Of a DNA stretch of 64,000 bases, positions 9,112 through 17,288 are shown one piece after another. The stretch lies in contig CAVTOR010000017.1 of NCBI GenBank assembly GCA_963736235.1, positions 124,001-188,000 on the forward strand, given 5' to 3'. The number at the start of each line of letters is the position of its first letter. Within the stretch, counting starts at the first letter, position 1. Below the pieces are notes generated by a model. That model was not told the origin of the DNA. It saw only the letters and a list, made by a program, of their open reading frames with translations, and did no database searches. This stretch comes from CAVORB01 sp963736235. Lineage in GTDB: Bacteria > Pseudomonadota > Gammaproteobacteria > Chromatiales > Chromatiaceae. Position numbers and translations under genes: made by a program.

Positions 9112-9240
9112 ATGAAAAGCCTAATATCTGCGTACTGGCTCTTACCTTCCTGTACGGTGTGCAACACGGTACAAGGCTCGGGAGAAGACCTGGAGGCGGG
9201 CGGCGAGAAGATCCAGGATGAGGCGGTAGAGCATAAATAG
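9112..9240 (+). CDS. entericidin-like small lipoprotein, core frame disturbed
   Basis: The 42-codon frame starts MKSLISA and ends CNTVQGSGEDLEAGGEKIQ, the hallmark of entericidin A/B lipoproteins. The hydrophobic core and lipobox between these parts read poorly in frame (YWLLPSCTV), but a neighbouring frame gives LALTFLYG. One base missing near 9133 and one extra near 9159 would give a normal LxxC core. Either the gene carries two compensating indels or these are sequence errors. GGAG precedes the ATG. Entericidins are stress-induced envelope lipoproteins of about 45 residues. Confidence 0.6.
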   Translation: MKSLISAYWLLPSCTVCNTVQGSGEDLEAGGEKIQDEAVEHK

Positions 9241-9320
9241 ACAACGAATTTCTGTTTCCACCAGCCGGAGTGTTCCAGGAGGGTGGGAACTCGGACCAAC
9301 ACCATGGCAAGGAGATTCCC

Positions 9321-9455
9321 ATGAGCTCACCGATGATCCAGCCTATCGTCGCGCTGGTTGCGGGCATCCTCATCCTGGTGCGCCCGTCACTGCTCAACTA
9401 CATCGTTGCGATTTATCTGATCGTCATCGGCGTAGTGGGCTTGCTGAATCGCTGA
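9321..9455 (+). CDS. DUF3096 family small membrane protein
   Basis: A 44-residue protein (MSSPMIQPIVALVAGILILV, then LLNYIVAIYLIVIGVVGLL) with two short hydrophobic helices separated by a proline, matching DUF3096. AAGGAG precedes the ATG by 6 bases. The family has no known function and recurs in small-protein stress clusters. Confidence 0.82.
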   Translation: MSSPMIQPIVALVAGILILVRPSLLNYIVAIYLIVIGVVGLLNR

Positions 9456-9518
9456 ACCCGTGGTGTCTCCTCCGTGGAGACCGCACGACCGTCCTTTTCC
9501 ACAAGAGAGAAACCAATC

Positions 9519-9728
9519 ATGAATACCGCACTGCGAATGTTCTCGGCCTGTCTCTTCGCGGCTGGTCTGAGTGCTTGTGATCAGAATCAAGGCCCAGCCG
9601 AACAGACCGGCGAGAAGATCGACCAAGCCGTGGAGGAAACCCGCCAGCAGGTCGAGGAAAGTGTCGACGCCGCGGGGGAAAAGATCGAGGAGGCGGGTGA
9701 TCGCCTGCGCGAAAAAACTGACCAATGA
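9519..9728 (+). CDS. small amphipathic lipoprotein
   Basis: A 69-residue lipoprotein precursor. The signal peptide ends with lipobox LSAC (Cys20). The mature part is one charged helix (GEKIDQAVEETRQQVEESVD, GEKIEEAGDRLREKT) with a repeating GEKI-(D/E)-(Q/E)-A element, resembling YtxH or apolipoprotein-like coiled coils. Asp after the Cys suggests inner-membrane retention by the +2 rule, if that rule holds here. Function unknown. Confidence 0.75.
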   Translation: MNTALRMFSACLFAAGLSACDQNQGPAEQTGEKIDQAVEETRQQVEESVDAAGEKIEEAGDRLREKTDQ

Positions 9729-9732
9729 AAGT

Positions 9733-9817
9733 CGTCCGCGCCTACCGCCCCGCCTTGGGAGCCCGATTCCCCGACATGGCGGGGTAGGGCGGGCGCGGAC
9801 GTCTTGTTCGGGCTCCC
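9733..9817. repeat. interleaved inverted repeats (A-B-A'-B' order)
   Basis: Arm A (9733-9754) pairs imperfectly with A' (9778-9801), sharing perfect ends CGTCCGCGCC and CCCCGCC. Arm B GGGAGCCCGA (9757-9766) pairs perfectly with B' TCGGGCTCCC (9808-9817). Because B lies inside the A hairpin and B' outside it, the two stems exclude each other or would form a pseudoknot. It lies directly after the lipoprotein stop codon. Confidence 0.7.
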
Positions 9818-9818
9818 A

Positions 9819-10207
9819 TCCCAGCCCTTGGAGCTGGATCTGACCCGTTTCAAGGGCTGGGTCCGGATCGAGATACTGGGTCGTACACCCTTTCCCCCGA
9901 TCGGCGGGCTGCCCTACCTTGTGACCCTTCTCCCGTCTGGCACGAGGAAAGGCTTCCGCTGCTCAAGCTGACGACAGTGGTCATCCCCGAGGCATGGAGC
10001 AGCCTGCAGCCTGCGAAGGCGCACCGGCGCGAACCCATGGAGCGCGCGCCTCCGCTCCCGGCATCTCCACGTAAGGGGCATGACCTGACCGAGCTTTTCA
10101 CGCTGCGCAAGGCCCTCCACGAGATGAGCTTCGAACTGGGCAACCGGCCGGTTTGGGCGGCGATTCCAGTGGACGGTGTCATCGAATTGCGCGATGCCGC
10201 GGGTTAG
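9819..10207 (+). pseudogene. remnant of a trehalose synthase-maltokinase (TreS-Mak) fusion gene
   Basis: One frame from 9819 reads SQPLELDLTRFKGWVRIEIL, then GRTPFPPIGGLPYLVTL. This is the C-terminal beta-domain of TreS. A neighbouring frame then gives WHEERLPLLKL and VVIPEAWSSL, the junction to the maltokinase domain in fused enzymes. It jumps at once to LFTLRKALHEMSFELGNRPV and the terminal IPVDGVIEL of maltokinase. The catalytic barrel and nearly the whole kinase are missing. Hence it has at least one internal deletion and one frameshift. It sits just upstream of a sugar ABC transporter, suggesting a former trehalose-utilisation locus. Confidence 0.6.
9821..9860. repeat. perfect 10-bp inverted repeat
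   Basis: CCAGCCCTTG at 9821-9830 pairs with CAAGGGCTGG at 9851-9860 around a 20-base loop. The second arm falls in the TreS-like remnant. No U-tract follows, so it is not a standard intrinsic terminator. Confidence 0.6.
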
Positions 10208-10354
10208 CTGCGTTCGTCGTCCGGGTTCAGACCAGATCGAGTGCATGGCCCGAGGGCATTGAGCTACCGATCCGCCATAGCCTGCGGGATCAGGTTACTC
10301 TTGGCATGTCACCTGTTGCGCCGCCCGATGTTCATCGTCGATCAAAGAAAGCAA

Positions 10355-11617
10355 ATGCCAGTACCTGTCGACTTTCCGCGCGCGATACCCTTCCGGTTCG
10401 GGGCGACGCTGGCGGTGTTCCTGCTCCTGGGCTGTGGCACGGCGCCGCCCCCCATACCGGTGCTCAAATGGTACGTGTTCGACGAGCCCTCCGGCGCCTT
10501 CAAGGAGGCGGCTCGTCGGTGCGGGCAGGAATCGGCCAGCGAGTATCGGCTGGAGCTCGTGCCCCTGCCCGCCGATGCGGACCAGCAGCGCGAGCAGCTT
10601 GTCCGCCGGCTCGCGGCGGGCGACAGCGACATCGACATCATCGGTATGGACGTGATCTGGACGGCGGAGTTCGCGCGCGCCGGCTGGATCCTGCGCTGGC
10701 CGGAGGCGCCGGCCCGAGATGCCCGCGACGGCCGGATCGGGTCCGCGGTGGAGAGCGCGACCTACGAGGGGCGGCTTTGGGCGGCGCCCTTCACGACCAA
10801 TACACAGCTCCTCTGGTACCGTGCCGACCGGGTGTCCCGGCCGCCGGAGACCTGGGATCGGATGATCGACCTTGCGGAGTCCTTGGGGGCCGACGGTACC
10901 ATCCAGGCCCAGGGAGAGCGCTACGAGGGCCTGACGGTCTTTTTTGTCTCCCTCCTCGCGTCCGCCGGCGGCTCGGTGCTGGACGCGAGCGGGACGGGCG
11001 TCTCCCTCGAGGACGGCCCGACGGTTGAGGCTCTGCGCATCCTGCGTCGGCTGGCGGATTCCCCCGCCGCCGACCCCGGGCTCGCCAATGCCCGCGAGGA
11101 CCAGGCACGGCTCGCCTTCGAGGCGGGAGGTTCGAGCTTCATGGTCAACTACACCTACGTATGGCCGAGCGCCCGGGAGAACGCCCCGGAGGTGGCACGG
11201 CACATGCGCTGGGCGCGCTGGCCGGCGGTGGTCGCGGGACCTCCCAGCCGCGTGACCGTGGGTGGGATCAACCTGGGGGTGGGGGCCTTCTCGCACCACC
11301 CGGAGCTGGCGCTGCGCGCCGCCGTCTGCATCAGCTCGCGGGAGAACCAGCGGCTCGCTGCCGAGCGCGGCGGTCTTCCGCCCACCAGTGCCGCGCTCTA
11401 CGACGACCCGCGGGTGCGGGCCACCTTCCCCTTCGCGGACCTGCTGCGCGAGACGCTACGCGACGCCGTGCAGCGGCCTGGGACCCCCCTATACAATGAC
11501 GTCTCGCTGGCCATCAGCCGCATCCTGCACCCCCTGGCCGAGATCGACCCGGAGCGGGATCCGGCGCGGCTGCGGGAGGCGGTGGGCCGCGCACTGCGCT
11601 CGGAGGGGCTGTTGTGA
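10355..11617 (+). CDS. sugar ABC transporter substrate-binding lipoprotein (trehalose/maltose type)
   Basis: A 420-residue extracytoplasmic binding protein. The signal peptide ends in lipobox LLGC (FLLLGCGTAPP), so it should be lipid-anchored in the periplasm. The mature part follows family 1 solute-binding proteins: SDIDIIGMDVIWTAEFARAG, APFTTNTQLLWYRAD, GGSSFMVNYTYVWPSA and VGGINLGVGAFSHHPE. Together with two MalF/MalG-type permeases and an MsmX/UgpC-like ATPase it forms a complete importer. Trehalose or a related glucoside is the best guess because of the adjacent TreS remnant. ATG 10355 is chosen as directly preceding the basic signal-peptide start; ATG 10328 is an alternative. The stop overlaps the next GTG. 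Confidence 0.86.
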   Translation: MPVPVDFPRAIPFRFGATLAVFLLLGCGTAPPPIPVLKWYVFDEPSGAFKEAARRCGQESASEYRLELVPLPADADQQREQLVRRLAAGDSDIDIIGMDVIWTAEFARAGWILRWPEAPARDARDGRIGSAVESATYEGRLWAAPFTTNTQLLWYRADRVSRPPETWDRMIDLAESLGADGTIQAQGERYEGLTVFFVSLLASAGGSVLDASGTGVSLEDGPTVEALRILRRLADSPAADPGLANAREDQARLAFEAGGSSFMVNYTYVWPSARENAPEVARHMRWARWPAVVAGPPSRVTVGGINLGVGAFSHHPELALRAAVCISSRENQRLAAERGGLPPTSAALYDDPRVRATFPFADLLRETLRDAVQRPGTPLYNDVSLAISRILHPLAEIDPERDPARLREAVGRALRSEGLL

Positions 11618-12492
11618 GCGCCCGGCGCGACCCGGCCGAGGAACGTCTGGGCTGGCTGCTGTGCACCCCGGCGGCGCTGGCCATGCTGCTGGTCACCGCC
11701 TACCCGATCCTCTATGCCCTGTGGCTGTCGCTCCACCGCTACGACCTGCGTTTCCCGGACGAGCGGGCATTCGTCGGGCTCGCCAACTACGCCAGCGTGC
11801 TCACCTCCGGGGTTTGGTGGGAATCGCTGGTCAACACCCTGGTCATCACTCTGGGGTCGGTAGCCATCGAGCTGGTTCTGGGCATGTCGCTCGCCCTCGT
11901 GATGCATCGGATCCTGTTCCTGCGGCGCGCCGTCCGGGCGTCGGTCCTGGTGCCCTACGCGATCATCACCGTCGTCGCCGCCCTGGCGTGGAAGTTCGCG
12001 TTCGATCCGGTGACTGGCTTCGTCAATCCCTGGTTCGGGCTGGAGCGGGCCTGGCTCGCGGAGCGTTGGTCCGCCTTCCTCGTGATCATTCTCACCGAGG
12101 TCTGGAAGACGACGCCCTTCATGGCGTTGCTGCTGCTGGCGGGGCTGACCCTCGTGCCCCAGGACCTGCTGGACGCGGCACGGGTGGATGGTGCCAACGC
12201 GGTACAGCGCTTTTTCCGGGTGACCCTCCCCCTGATGCGGTCCGCGGTCCTGGTGGCACTCTTGTTCCGCACCCTGGATGCCTTTCGCATCTTCGACACC
12301 GTCTTCGTCCAGACCCGCGGCGCTCAGGGTACCGAGACGGTCTCCATCGTGGGCTATCACACCTTGGTCACGCGCCTGAATCTCGGGCTGGGCTCGGCGG
12401 TCTCGGTGTTGATTTTTCTTTGTGTCGTCGCGATCGCCGCGCTGTTCGTCAAGGGTTTGCGGACGAGCCTCGCCGGAGAGGAGGGGGCGTGA
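11614..12492 (+). CDS. sugar ABC transporter permease, MalF-type
   Basis: A 292-residue membrane permease with six predicted helices. The EAA loop that docks on the ATPase reads QDLLDAARVDGANAVQRFFR. The start is GTG inside a GTGA overlap with the binding-protein gene, and the end overlaps the second permease in the same way, so expression is tightly coupled. It pairs with the next gene to form the heterodimeric channel. Confidence 0.88.
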   Translation: MSARRDPAEERLGWLLCTPAALAMLLVTAYPILYALWLSLHRYDLRFPDERAFVGLANYASVLTSGVWWESLVNTLVITLGSVAIELVLGMSLALVMHRILFLRRAVRASVLVPYAIITVVAALAWKFAFDPVTGFVNPWFGLERAWLAERWSAFLVIILTEVWKTTPFMALLLLAGLTLVPQDLLDAARVDGANAVQRFFRVTLPLMRSAVLVALLFRTLDAFRIFDTVFVQTRGAQGTETVSIVGYHTLVTRLNLGLGSAVSVLIFLCVVAIAALFVKGLRTSLAGEEGA

Positions 12493-13325
12493 AACCGCGG
12501 GCCGACCGCCTCGATCCCCTTTTCTGGCGCGCCGGAGGCCTTGTCGCGATCGGCTACGCGCTGCTGCCGGTGGCCTGGATCCTCTCCCTCTCGCTCAAGC
12601 CTGCCGCGGATCTCAACGACAGCCGCTTCCTCCCTCGGGAGCTCAGCCTCGAGCACTACCGGGCCATCTTCGCCGATGCCCAATTCCCGGCCGCCCTGTG
12701 GAACTCGGTCGGCATCGCCGCGCTCTCGACCCTGCTCGCGGTGCTGATCGCCACGTTCGCCGCCTACGCCATCGTCCGGCTTCGGTTTCGCGGCCGGAAC
12801 CTGATCCTTGGGGCGGCACTCGCCATCGCCATGTTTCCGCCGGTGGCGGTCATCGGCCCCCTGTTCGACCTGTGGCGGACACTCGGCCTCTACGACAGCT
12901 GGTTCGGCCTCATCCTGCCATACATGACCTTCACCCTGCCGTTGGCGATCTGGACGCTGTCGGCCTTCTTCCGCGAGATCCCCTGGGATCTCGATCAGGC
13001 GGCGCGGGTGGACGGCGCCACGCCGCTACAGGCCTTCCGCCACGTGATGGTCCCGCTGGCCGCGCCGGGGGTCTTCACCACGGCCATTCTCGTCTTCATC
13101 TTCGCCTGGAACGACTTCCTGTTCGCCGCCGCGCTGACATCGACAGTCGATGCCCGCACGGTGCCGGCCGCTATCGCCTTCTTCACCGGCAGCTCCCGCT
13201 TCGAGCTGCCGACGGGCTCGATCGCCGCCGCCTCGGTGGTGGTCACGGTCCCGGTCACGCTTGTCGTGCTGGTTTTTCAGCGGCGCATCGTCGCCGGACT
13301 GACCGCTGGTGCGGTCAAGGGGTAG
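12489..13325 (+). CDS. sugar ABC transporter permease, MalG-type
   Basis: A 278-residue permease with six helices. The EAA motif is WDLDQAARVDGATPLQAFRH, and the C-terminus FQRRIVAGLTAGAVKG is typical of MalG-type subunits. The GTG start lies in a GTGA overlap. A longer open frame continues upstream but duplicates the preceding gene region in another frame. It is separated from the ATPase gene by two bases. Confidence 0.88.
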   Translation: MKPRADRLDPLFWRAGGLVAIGYALLPVAWILSLSLKPAADLNDSRFLPRELSLEHYRAIFADAQFPAALWNSVGIAALSTLLAVLIATFAAYAIVRLRFRGRNLILGAALAIAMFPPVAVIGPLFDLWRTLGLYDSWFGLILPYMTFTLPLAIWTLSAFFREIPWDLDQAARVDGATPLQAFRHVMVPLAAPGVFTTAILVFIFAWNDFLFAAALTSTVDARTVPAAIAFFTGSSRFELPTGSIAAASVVVTVPVTLVVLVFQRRIVAGLTAGAVKG

Positions 13326-13327
13326 AC

Positions 13328-14503
13328 ATGGCAGAGATCGTCCTGGAGGGTATCGACAAAAGGTTTGCCGACGGGACCGAGGCGGTACGGCGAACCGACC
13401 TTGCCATCCGCGACGGGGAGCTGTTCATATTGGTCGGCCCCTCCGGGTGCGGTAAATCGACCCTGCTCAAGATCATCGTGGGGCTGGAGCGGCCGACAGC
13501 CGGAGAGGTCCGGGTCGCCGGTGAGATCGTTACCGGGCGGGATCCCAAGGACCGCAACATGGCCATGGTCTTCCAGAGCTACGCCATCTATCCGCACATG
13601 ACGGTGCGCGAGAACATGGCCTTTCCGCTCAAGCTGGCCGGGATAACCCCCGCGGAGATCGACCGGAGGGTCGAGGAAGCGGCGGCGACGTTGGAGCTCG
13701 ACGCGTTGCTGGACCGCAAGCCCGCATCGCTCTCCGGCGGTCAGCGTCAGCGGGTGGCCATGGGCCGGGCCATCGTGCGCCAGCCCGCCGCTTTTCTACT
13801 CGACGAGCCCTTGTCCAACCTGGACGCGAGGCTGCGGGTGCAGATGCGCACCGAGCTGGCGCGGCTCCAGCGCAAGCTCGGCACCACCATGGTGTACGTC
13901 ACCCACGACCAGACGGAGGCGATGACCCTGGGTGACCGCATCGCGGTTCTACGCAAGGGCGAGATCCAGCAGGTTGGTACGCCCCGTGAGCTCTACCGAC
14001 GGCCTGCCAACCTGTTCGTCGCCGGATTCATCGGCTCCCCAGCCATGAACTTGCTCCCTGCCCGGGTCGAGGGGGATCAGCTCCTGCTACCCATGACACA
14101 GATTCCCCTTCCCGCGGGCTTCCGCGCCTGCCCGCCGGACGGGATGCGGCAGGTGATCGCCGGCATCCGGCCCGAGCATTTCCGCGACCCGTCGGCCACC
14201 GATGGTGATGAAGAGGACGTAGGCGGCTTCGATGCGCCCGTGCAGCTGGTCGAATGGCTCGGTTCGGACCTGTTCGTCCACTTCGACGCGCAGGTGGAAG
14301 ACAGCGGGCATCTGGGTGCCCTGCAGCGCGAGATGGGGCTGGACGCGGTTGATGGCGACCGCCTTCGCCTCGTGGCACGGATCGGGGCCGAGAGCCGCGC
14401 GGCGGAGGGGGAGTCGGTGCGCCTGCAGGTTCATCCCGACGCGGTCTTGCTTTTCGATCCCCACACCGGTGAGCGGATCGGTGCCGCGGAGAAACCGCGA
14501 TAG
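13328..14503 (+). CDS. sugar ABC transporter ATP-binding protein (MalK/UgpC/ThuK type)
   Basis: A 391-residue ATPase. Walker A is GPSGCGKST (residues 37-45), then the Q-loop MVFQSYAIYPHMTV, signature LSGGQRQR, Walker B AAFLLDEPLSNLD and H-loop YVTHDQTEA. The C-terminal MOBE-like part contains IAGIRPEHFRDPSA. This subfamily energises family 1 sugar importers and can be shared between several transporters. It is the last intact gene of the operon. A truncated methyltransferase frame begins in its stop codon. Confidence 0.92.
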   Translation: MAEIVLEGIDKRFADGTEAVRRTDLAIRDGELFILVGPSGCGKSTLLKIIVGLERPTAGEVRVAGEIVTGRDPKDRNMAMVFQSYAIYPHMTVRENMAFPLKLAGITPAEIDRRVEEAAATLELDALLDRKPASLSGGQRQRVAMGRAIVRQPAAFLLDEPLSNLDARLRVQMRTELARLQRKLGTTMVYVTHDQTEAMTLGDRIAVLRKGEIQQVGTPRELYRRPANLFVAGFIGSPAMNLLPARVEGDQLLLPMTQIPLPAGFRACPPDGMRQVIAGIRPEHFRDPSATDGDEEDVGGFDAPVQLVEWLGSDLFVHFDAQVEDSGHLGALQREMGLDAVDGDRLRLVARIGAESRAAEGESVRLQVHPDAVLLFDPHTGERIGAAEKPR

Positions 14504-14823
14504 TGCGGGCGCTGGGTCTGATTCGCTTTCTGCACCAAGCGCTTCGCACGGACGGCGTCTACCTGATGCAGGGCATCCGCGGCTCGGCCCATCTCGAGAA
14601 CAAGCTGGACTTCCCGATGGCGTCGCTGCGCTACGCCAACTTCTGCGTCCCCTGCACACCCGTTTCCCTCGGACAGGGCGGCGCTGGACTCGGCACCATT
14701 TGGGGTTGGGAAACAGAGCAGCGGATGCTGCGCGAGGCCGGTTTTGCCATCGTGCAGCGCCGCGTGCTGCCGCACGACCCGATGAACGTCTGGTTCCTTA
14801 GCCGCAAAGGAGAACAGTCATGA
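14503..14823 (+). pseudogene. C-terminal remnant of a SAM-dependent methyltransferase
   Basis: The 106-codon frame reads LHQALRTDGVYLMQGIRGSA, then NFCVPCTPVSLGQGGAGLGT and EAGFAIVQRRVLPHDPMNVW. These are the last strands of a class I methyltransferase of the kind annotated as a regulatory or ubiquinone-type methyltransferase of about 330-350 residues. The SAM-binding motif I and all upstream parts are missing. The frame merely picks up a GTG in the ATPase stop. It therefore looks like a 3' fragment joined to the transporter operon by a deletion. Confidence 0.6.
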
Positions 14824-14880
14824 GCCGCAACGACTCGCGTGCCCGACGTGATCACTTTCGGCGCGGGTCAATCGGGAACC

Positions 14881-14990
14881 GATTTGCTGGACCTTGTCCA
14901 ACCCGCCGACGGTTTTCAGCCAGCCGCCGGTTTCCTCGGTGCGTTTTCGCGTGCGCAGGGGGATCCGGCAGGTCTCATGGCATGGCCCGT
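14881..14990 (-). mobile_element. possible 3' remnant of an IS5-group transposase
   Basis: The complementary strand reads RTRKRTEETGGWLKTVGGLD followed by KVQQ, close to the RKRIEExFGWxKTVGGLRK tail of IS5/IS1182-type transposases. Upstream on that strand only a weak THPAHHG similarity continues. No inverted repeats or target duplication were found. The region from 14824 to 15126 holds no other recognisable gene. Confidence 0.4.
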
Positions 14991-15126
14991 GATGCGCCGG
15001 ATGAGTGGTGACGCCCCAGCTCAGACAGGCGTAGAGGTTTCTGATCCCGCTTGGCAACGCCGGGTCCGGCGGAAGTTTGCAGCCTTGGCGTCTCTCCATG
15101 GCCGAAGAAAGAGCGTGGACCAAGGT

Positions 15127-15565
15127 TCAGCTCGATTGCCCTTGGTCGGTTTTCGAAGGCGATCCCTGCTTTCGCCTAACATAGTTCGCGTACTGCGTGT
15201 CCTCGTCGGCGATGTGATCGATGAGCCAGTCCTGGGCAACCTCCAAGGCGCGATCGGCCAGGTGTTGGCTGGGACCGAAAACCCGGAGGTCATCATCCAG
15301 GCGCTCCAGATTCTCGAAAAAGGCCGCGTGCAGCGTCCTGATGCCCCTCCAGGTGAGGGTACCCGTGCTTGCGCATGAAGGCCTCCTCGGTCTGAAAGTG
15401 ACTTTCAGCGTAATCGCGGAGAAATGCTACGGCCTCCTCGACGCCATGCTCCCCTTCGCAGTTCAGGATCTGGTCATACAAGCGATGGGCGGCGTCAAAG
15501 AACCCGCGGTGCTGGCCATCGATCTCGTCGATGCCGATCAGGTAATCGTCCGACCAGTCTCTCAT
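15127..15565 (-). CDS. bacteriohemerythrin, frameshifted
   Basis: An oxygen-binding di-iron protein. It begins MRDWSDDYLIGIDEIDGQHR and continues with HFQTEEAFMRKHGYPHLEGH. It then shifts frame and ends with LHAAFFENLERLDDDLRVFG and WLIDHIADEDTQYANYV. The ligand pattern H, H...E, H...H and H...D is complete once one extra base is removed near 15337 (C on the given strand, G in the coding strand). The reconstructed length of about 145 residues fits single-domain bacteriohemerythrins. It has no chemoreceptor or cyclase domain, so oxygen storage or delivery is likely. The frameshift is probably a sequence error. Confidence 0.75.
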
Positions 15566-15647
15566 CCTGTGGTCCCTGCGTTGTTCGCCGTGTTAGGGGA
15601 GGGAGGGGGTCCGAGCATGGCATCTGTTGCCTGGCTTGGGCAATCGC

Positions 15648-17288
15648 TCAGCGCATCAAGATCGCCTGCGCGCGATCATCCTGGGCATTGGTCATGTACG
15701 GGATGCCGGTGACGTCGGCTGTCTCCCGATTCGCTGCCATCAGGTCGGCGCGGGAAAGCTCTTCCAACGCGAACTTCCTCGCCCCTGCCATGAATTGCTG
15801 TAGCCCGCACGCGAGTTTGTCGGCGTAACCGTACATGGCGATGGCGCCGAATGGGATGTTCTCCATCTCCGCCTCGCCCACCTTGGAGCGGACGGCCTCC
15901 CACCCGGCAAAGATCTGCTCCGGGTACTTGCCGATGGTCTTGACCGAGGACGGCAGTTGCTCCCAGTGACCCGCGATGTCCGCGCGTCGTTCCGGCTTGA
16001 AGACCCCCTCGATGTTGCTGCCGAGAAAACCGGGGATCATCGGCGCGCGTCCCATACAAACCAGCCTGGTATAGGGTGCGCAGAGCGCCAGGGCCTTGAA
16101 GATGTGGTCCTCCCTGGCGAAGCCGCCGGCGAGCGAGATTGCCGGTGGTGCGATGCCGCGGCCGGCCAGGATCTGGCAGAACTCGTGGGTCTTGGCGTGC
16201 AGAGGAAGGGACGGTACGCCCCAGTGGTCCATCATGTTCCAGGGGCTCATGCCCGTGCCGCCTCCCGATCCGTCGATGGTGAGCAGATCCAGCTTGGCAT
16301 CCGCCGCGAAGCGGATCGCCATCGCCAGCGCCTCCATGCCGTAGGCGCCGGTCTTGAGCGAGATGCGCTGGAAACCGAGCTTGCGCAGCCTCGCCACTTC
16401 ATCCATGAACGCCTCGCGCACCTGCTCGACCGCGCTCAGGTCCGTGGCGCCGAGCCGGCTATGCCGCGCGAAGCTGGTGATCGCGCGGCTTTCGTAGGCC
16501 CTGCGCACGACGGGATCGGTCGGGTCCGGGTCGACGACGTAACCGCGCTCTTTGAGGAAGCACGCATAGTCGATGTCGGTGACCTGGATCTCGCCGCCGA
16601 TGTCCTTGGCGCCCTGGCCCCACTTGAGCTCGATGATGACCTGATCCCCATGCTTGTCGATGATGTACTCGGCCACCCCGTTGCGGGTGTCTTCGACGTT
16701 CATCTGGACGATGATCGCGCCGTAACCATCGTAGTAGCGCAGGAATGTCTCGATACGCCGGTCGAGCTCGGGTGCGGACTTGGTCCGTCCGTTGTCGATC
16801 ACGGCTTCGGTGTCGATGCCCACGACGTTTTCGCCGACCACGATCGGAAAGCCGCACAAGGCGGCTCCGACCGCGAAGGAATCCCAGTATTTTGCCGCGA
16901 TGAAGGTCGATCCGAGCGCCCCGGTCATGATCGGCACGCGGCACTTGGTCCTGATCGTCTGGCCGAAAGACGTTTCGATGTCGACGTTGGGGAAGATCCG
17001 GTCATCCGCGCTGCTCGACAACCGGCCATCGAGGCCTTGTGCCCCGTAGGCGTAGCCCTGGATGCGCAGGGCATGGTATCCGACTCCTTCGGCGAGGATG
17101 TTGGCGGAGCCTGCAGTGGCGTTGCCGAAGTTGCGAGGGTAGAGCAGCTTGCGCCCGAGAAGGGAGGATAGCCAGGTTTCGCACTTGCCCTTGCAGTCGG
17201 CGGTGCACAGGGTGCACAGACCGGACTCGCAGGGGTTTCCCCGATTGGTGGTCCCTAAAGCGTCGTTCTGTTTCGGTGCCTGATACAT
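15648..17288 (-). CDS. FMN-binding glutamate synthase family protein with Cys-rich N-terminus
   Basis: A 546-residue protein built on the FMN-binding barrel of glutamate synthase (GltB central domain). Motifs include MTGALGSTFIAAKYWDSFAV, VIIELKWGQGAKDIGGEIQV, LLTIDGSGGGTGMSPWNMMD and APPAISLAGGFAREDHIFKA. The amidotransferase domain is absent, as in archaeal-type enzymes. The N-terminus carries C20, C25, C28, C32 and C36, which may hold an iron-sulfur cluster. AGGAGA lies upstream of the ATG at 17288. It may oxidise or reduce an amino acid or related substrate, but true glutamate synthase activity is unproven. It is monocistronic here. Confidence 0.82.
   Translation of the reverse strand: MYQAPKQNDALGTTNRGNPCESGLCTLCTADCKGKCETWLSSLLGRKLLYPRNFGNATAGSANILAEGVGYHALRIQGYAYGAQGLDGRLSSSADDRIFPNVDIETSFGQTIRTKCRVPIMTGALGSTFIAAKYWDSFAVGAALCGFPIVVGENVVGIDTEAVIDNGRTKSAPELDRRIETFLRYYDGYGAIIVQMNVEDTRNGVAEYIIDKHGDQVIIELKWGQGAKDIGGEIQVTDIDYACFLKERGYVVDPDPTDPVVRRAYESRAITSFARHSRLGATDLSAVEQVREAFMDEVARLRKLGFQRISLKTGAYGMEALAMAIRFAADAKLDLLTIDGSGGGTGMSPWNMMDHWGVPSLPLHAKTHEFCQILAGRGIAPPAISLAGGFAREDHIFKALALCAPYTRLVCMGRAPMIPGFLGSNIEGVFKPERRADIAGHWEQLPSSVKTIGKYPEQIFAGWEAVRSKVGEAEMENIPFGAIAMYGYADKLACGLQQFMAGARKFALEELSRADLMAANRETADVTGIPYMTNAQDDRAQAILMR

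Noticed and set aside
14839..15378. A 179-codon plus-strand frame before the FMN protein
   Set aside because: It runs antisense through the bacteriohemerythrin gene and the transposase remnant, with no domain of its own.
15957..17171. A 404-codon plus-strand frame opposite the FMN glutamate-synthase gene
   Set aside because: No recognisable motif; antisense shadow of a well-supported gene.
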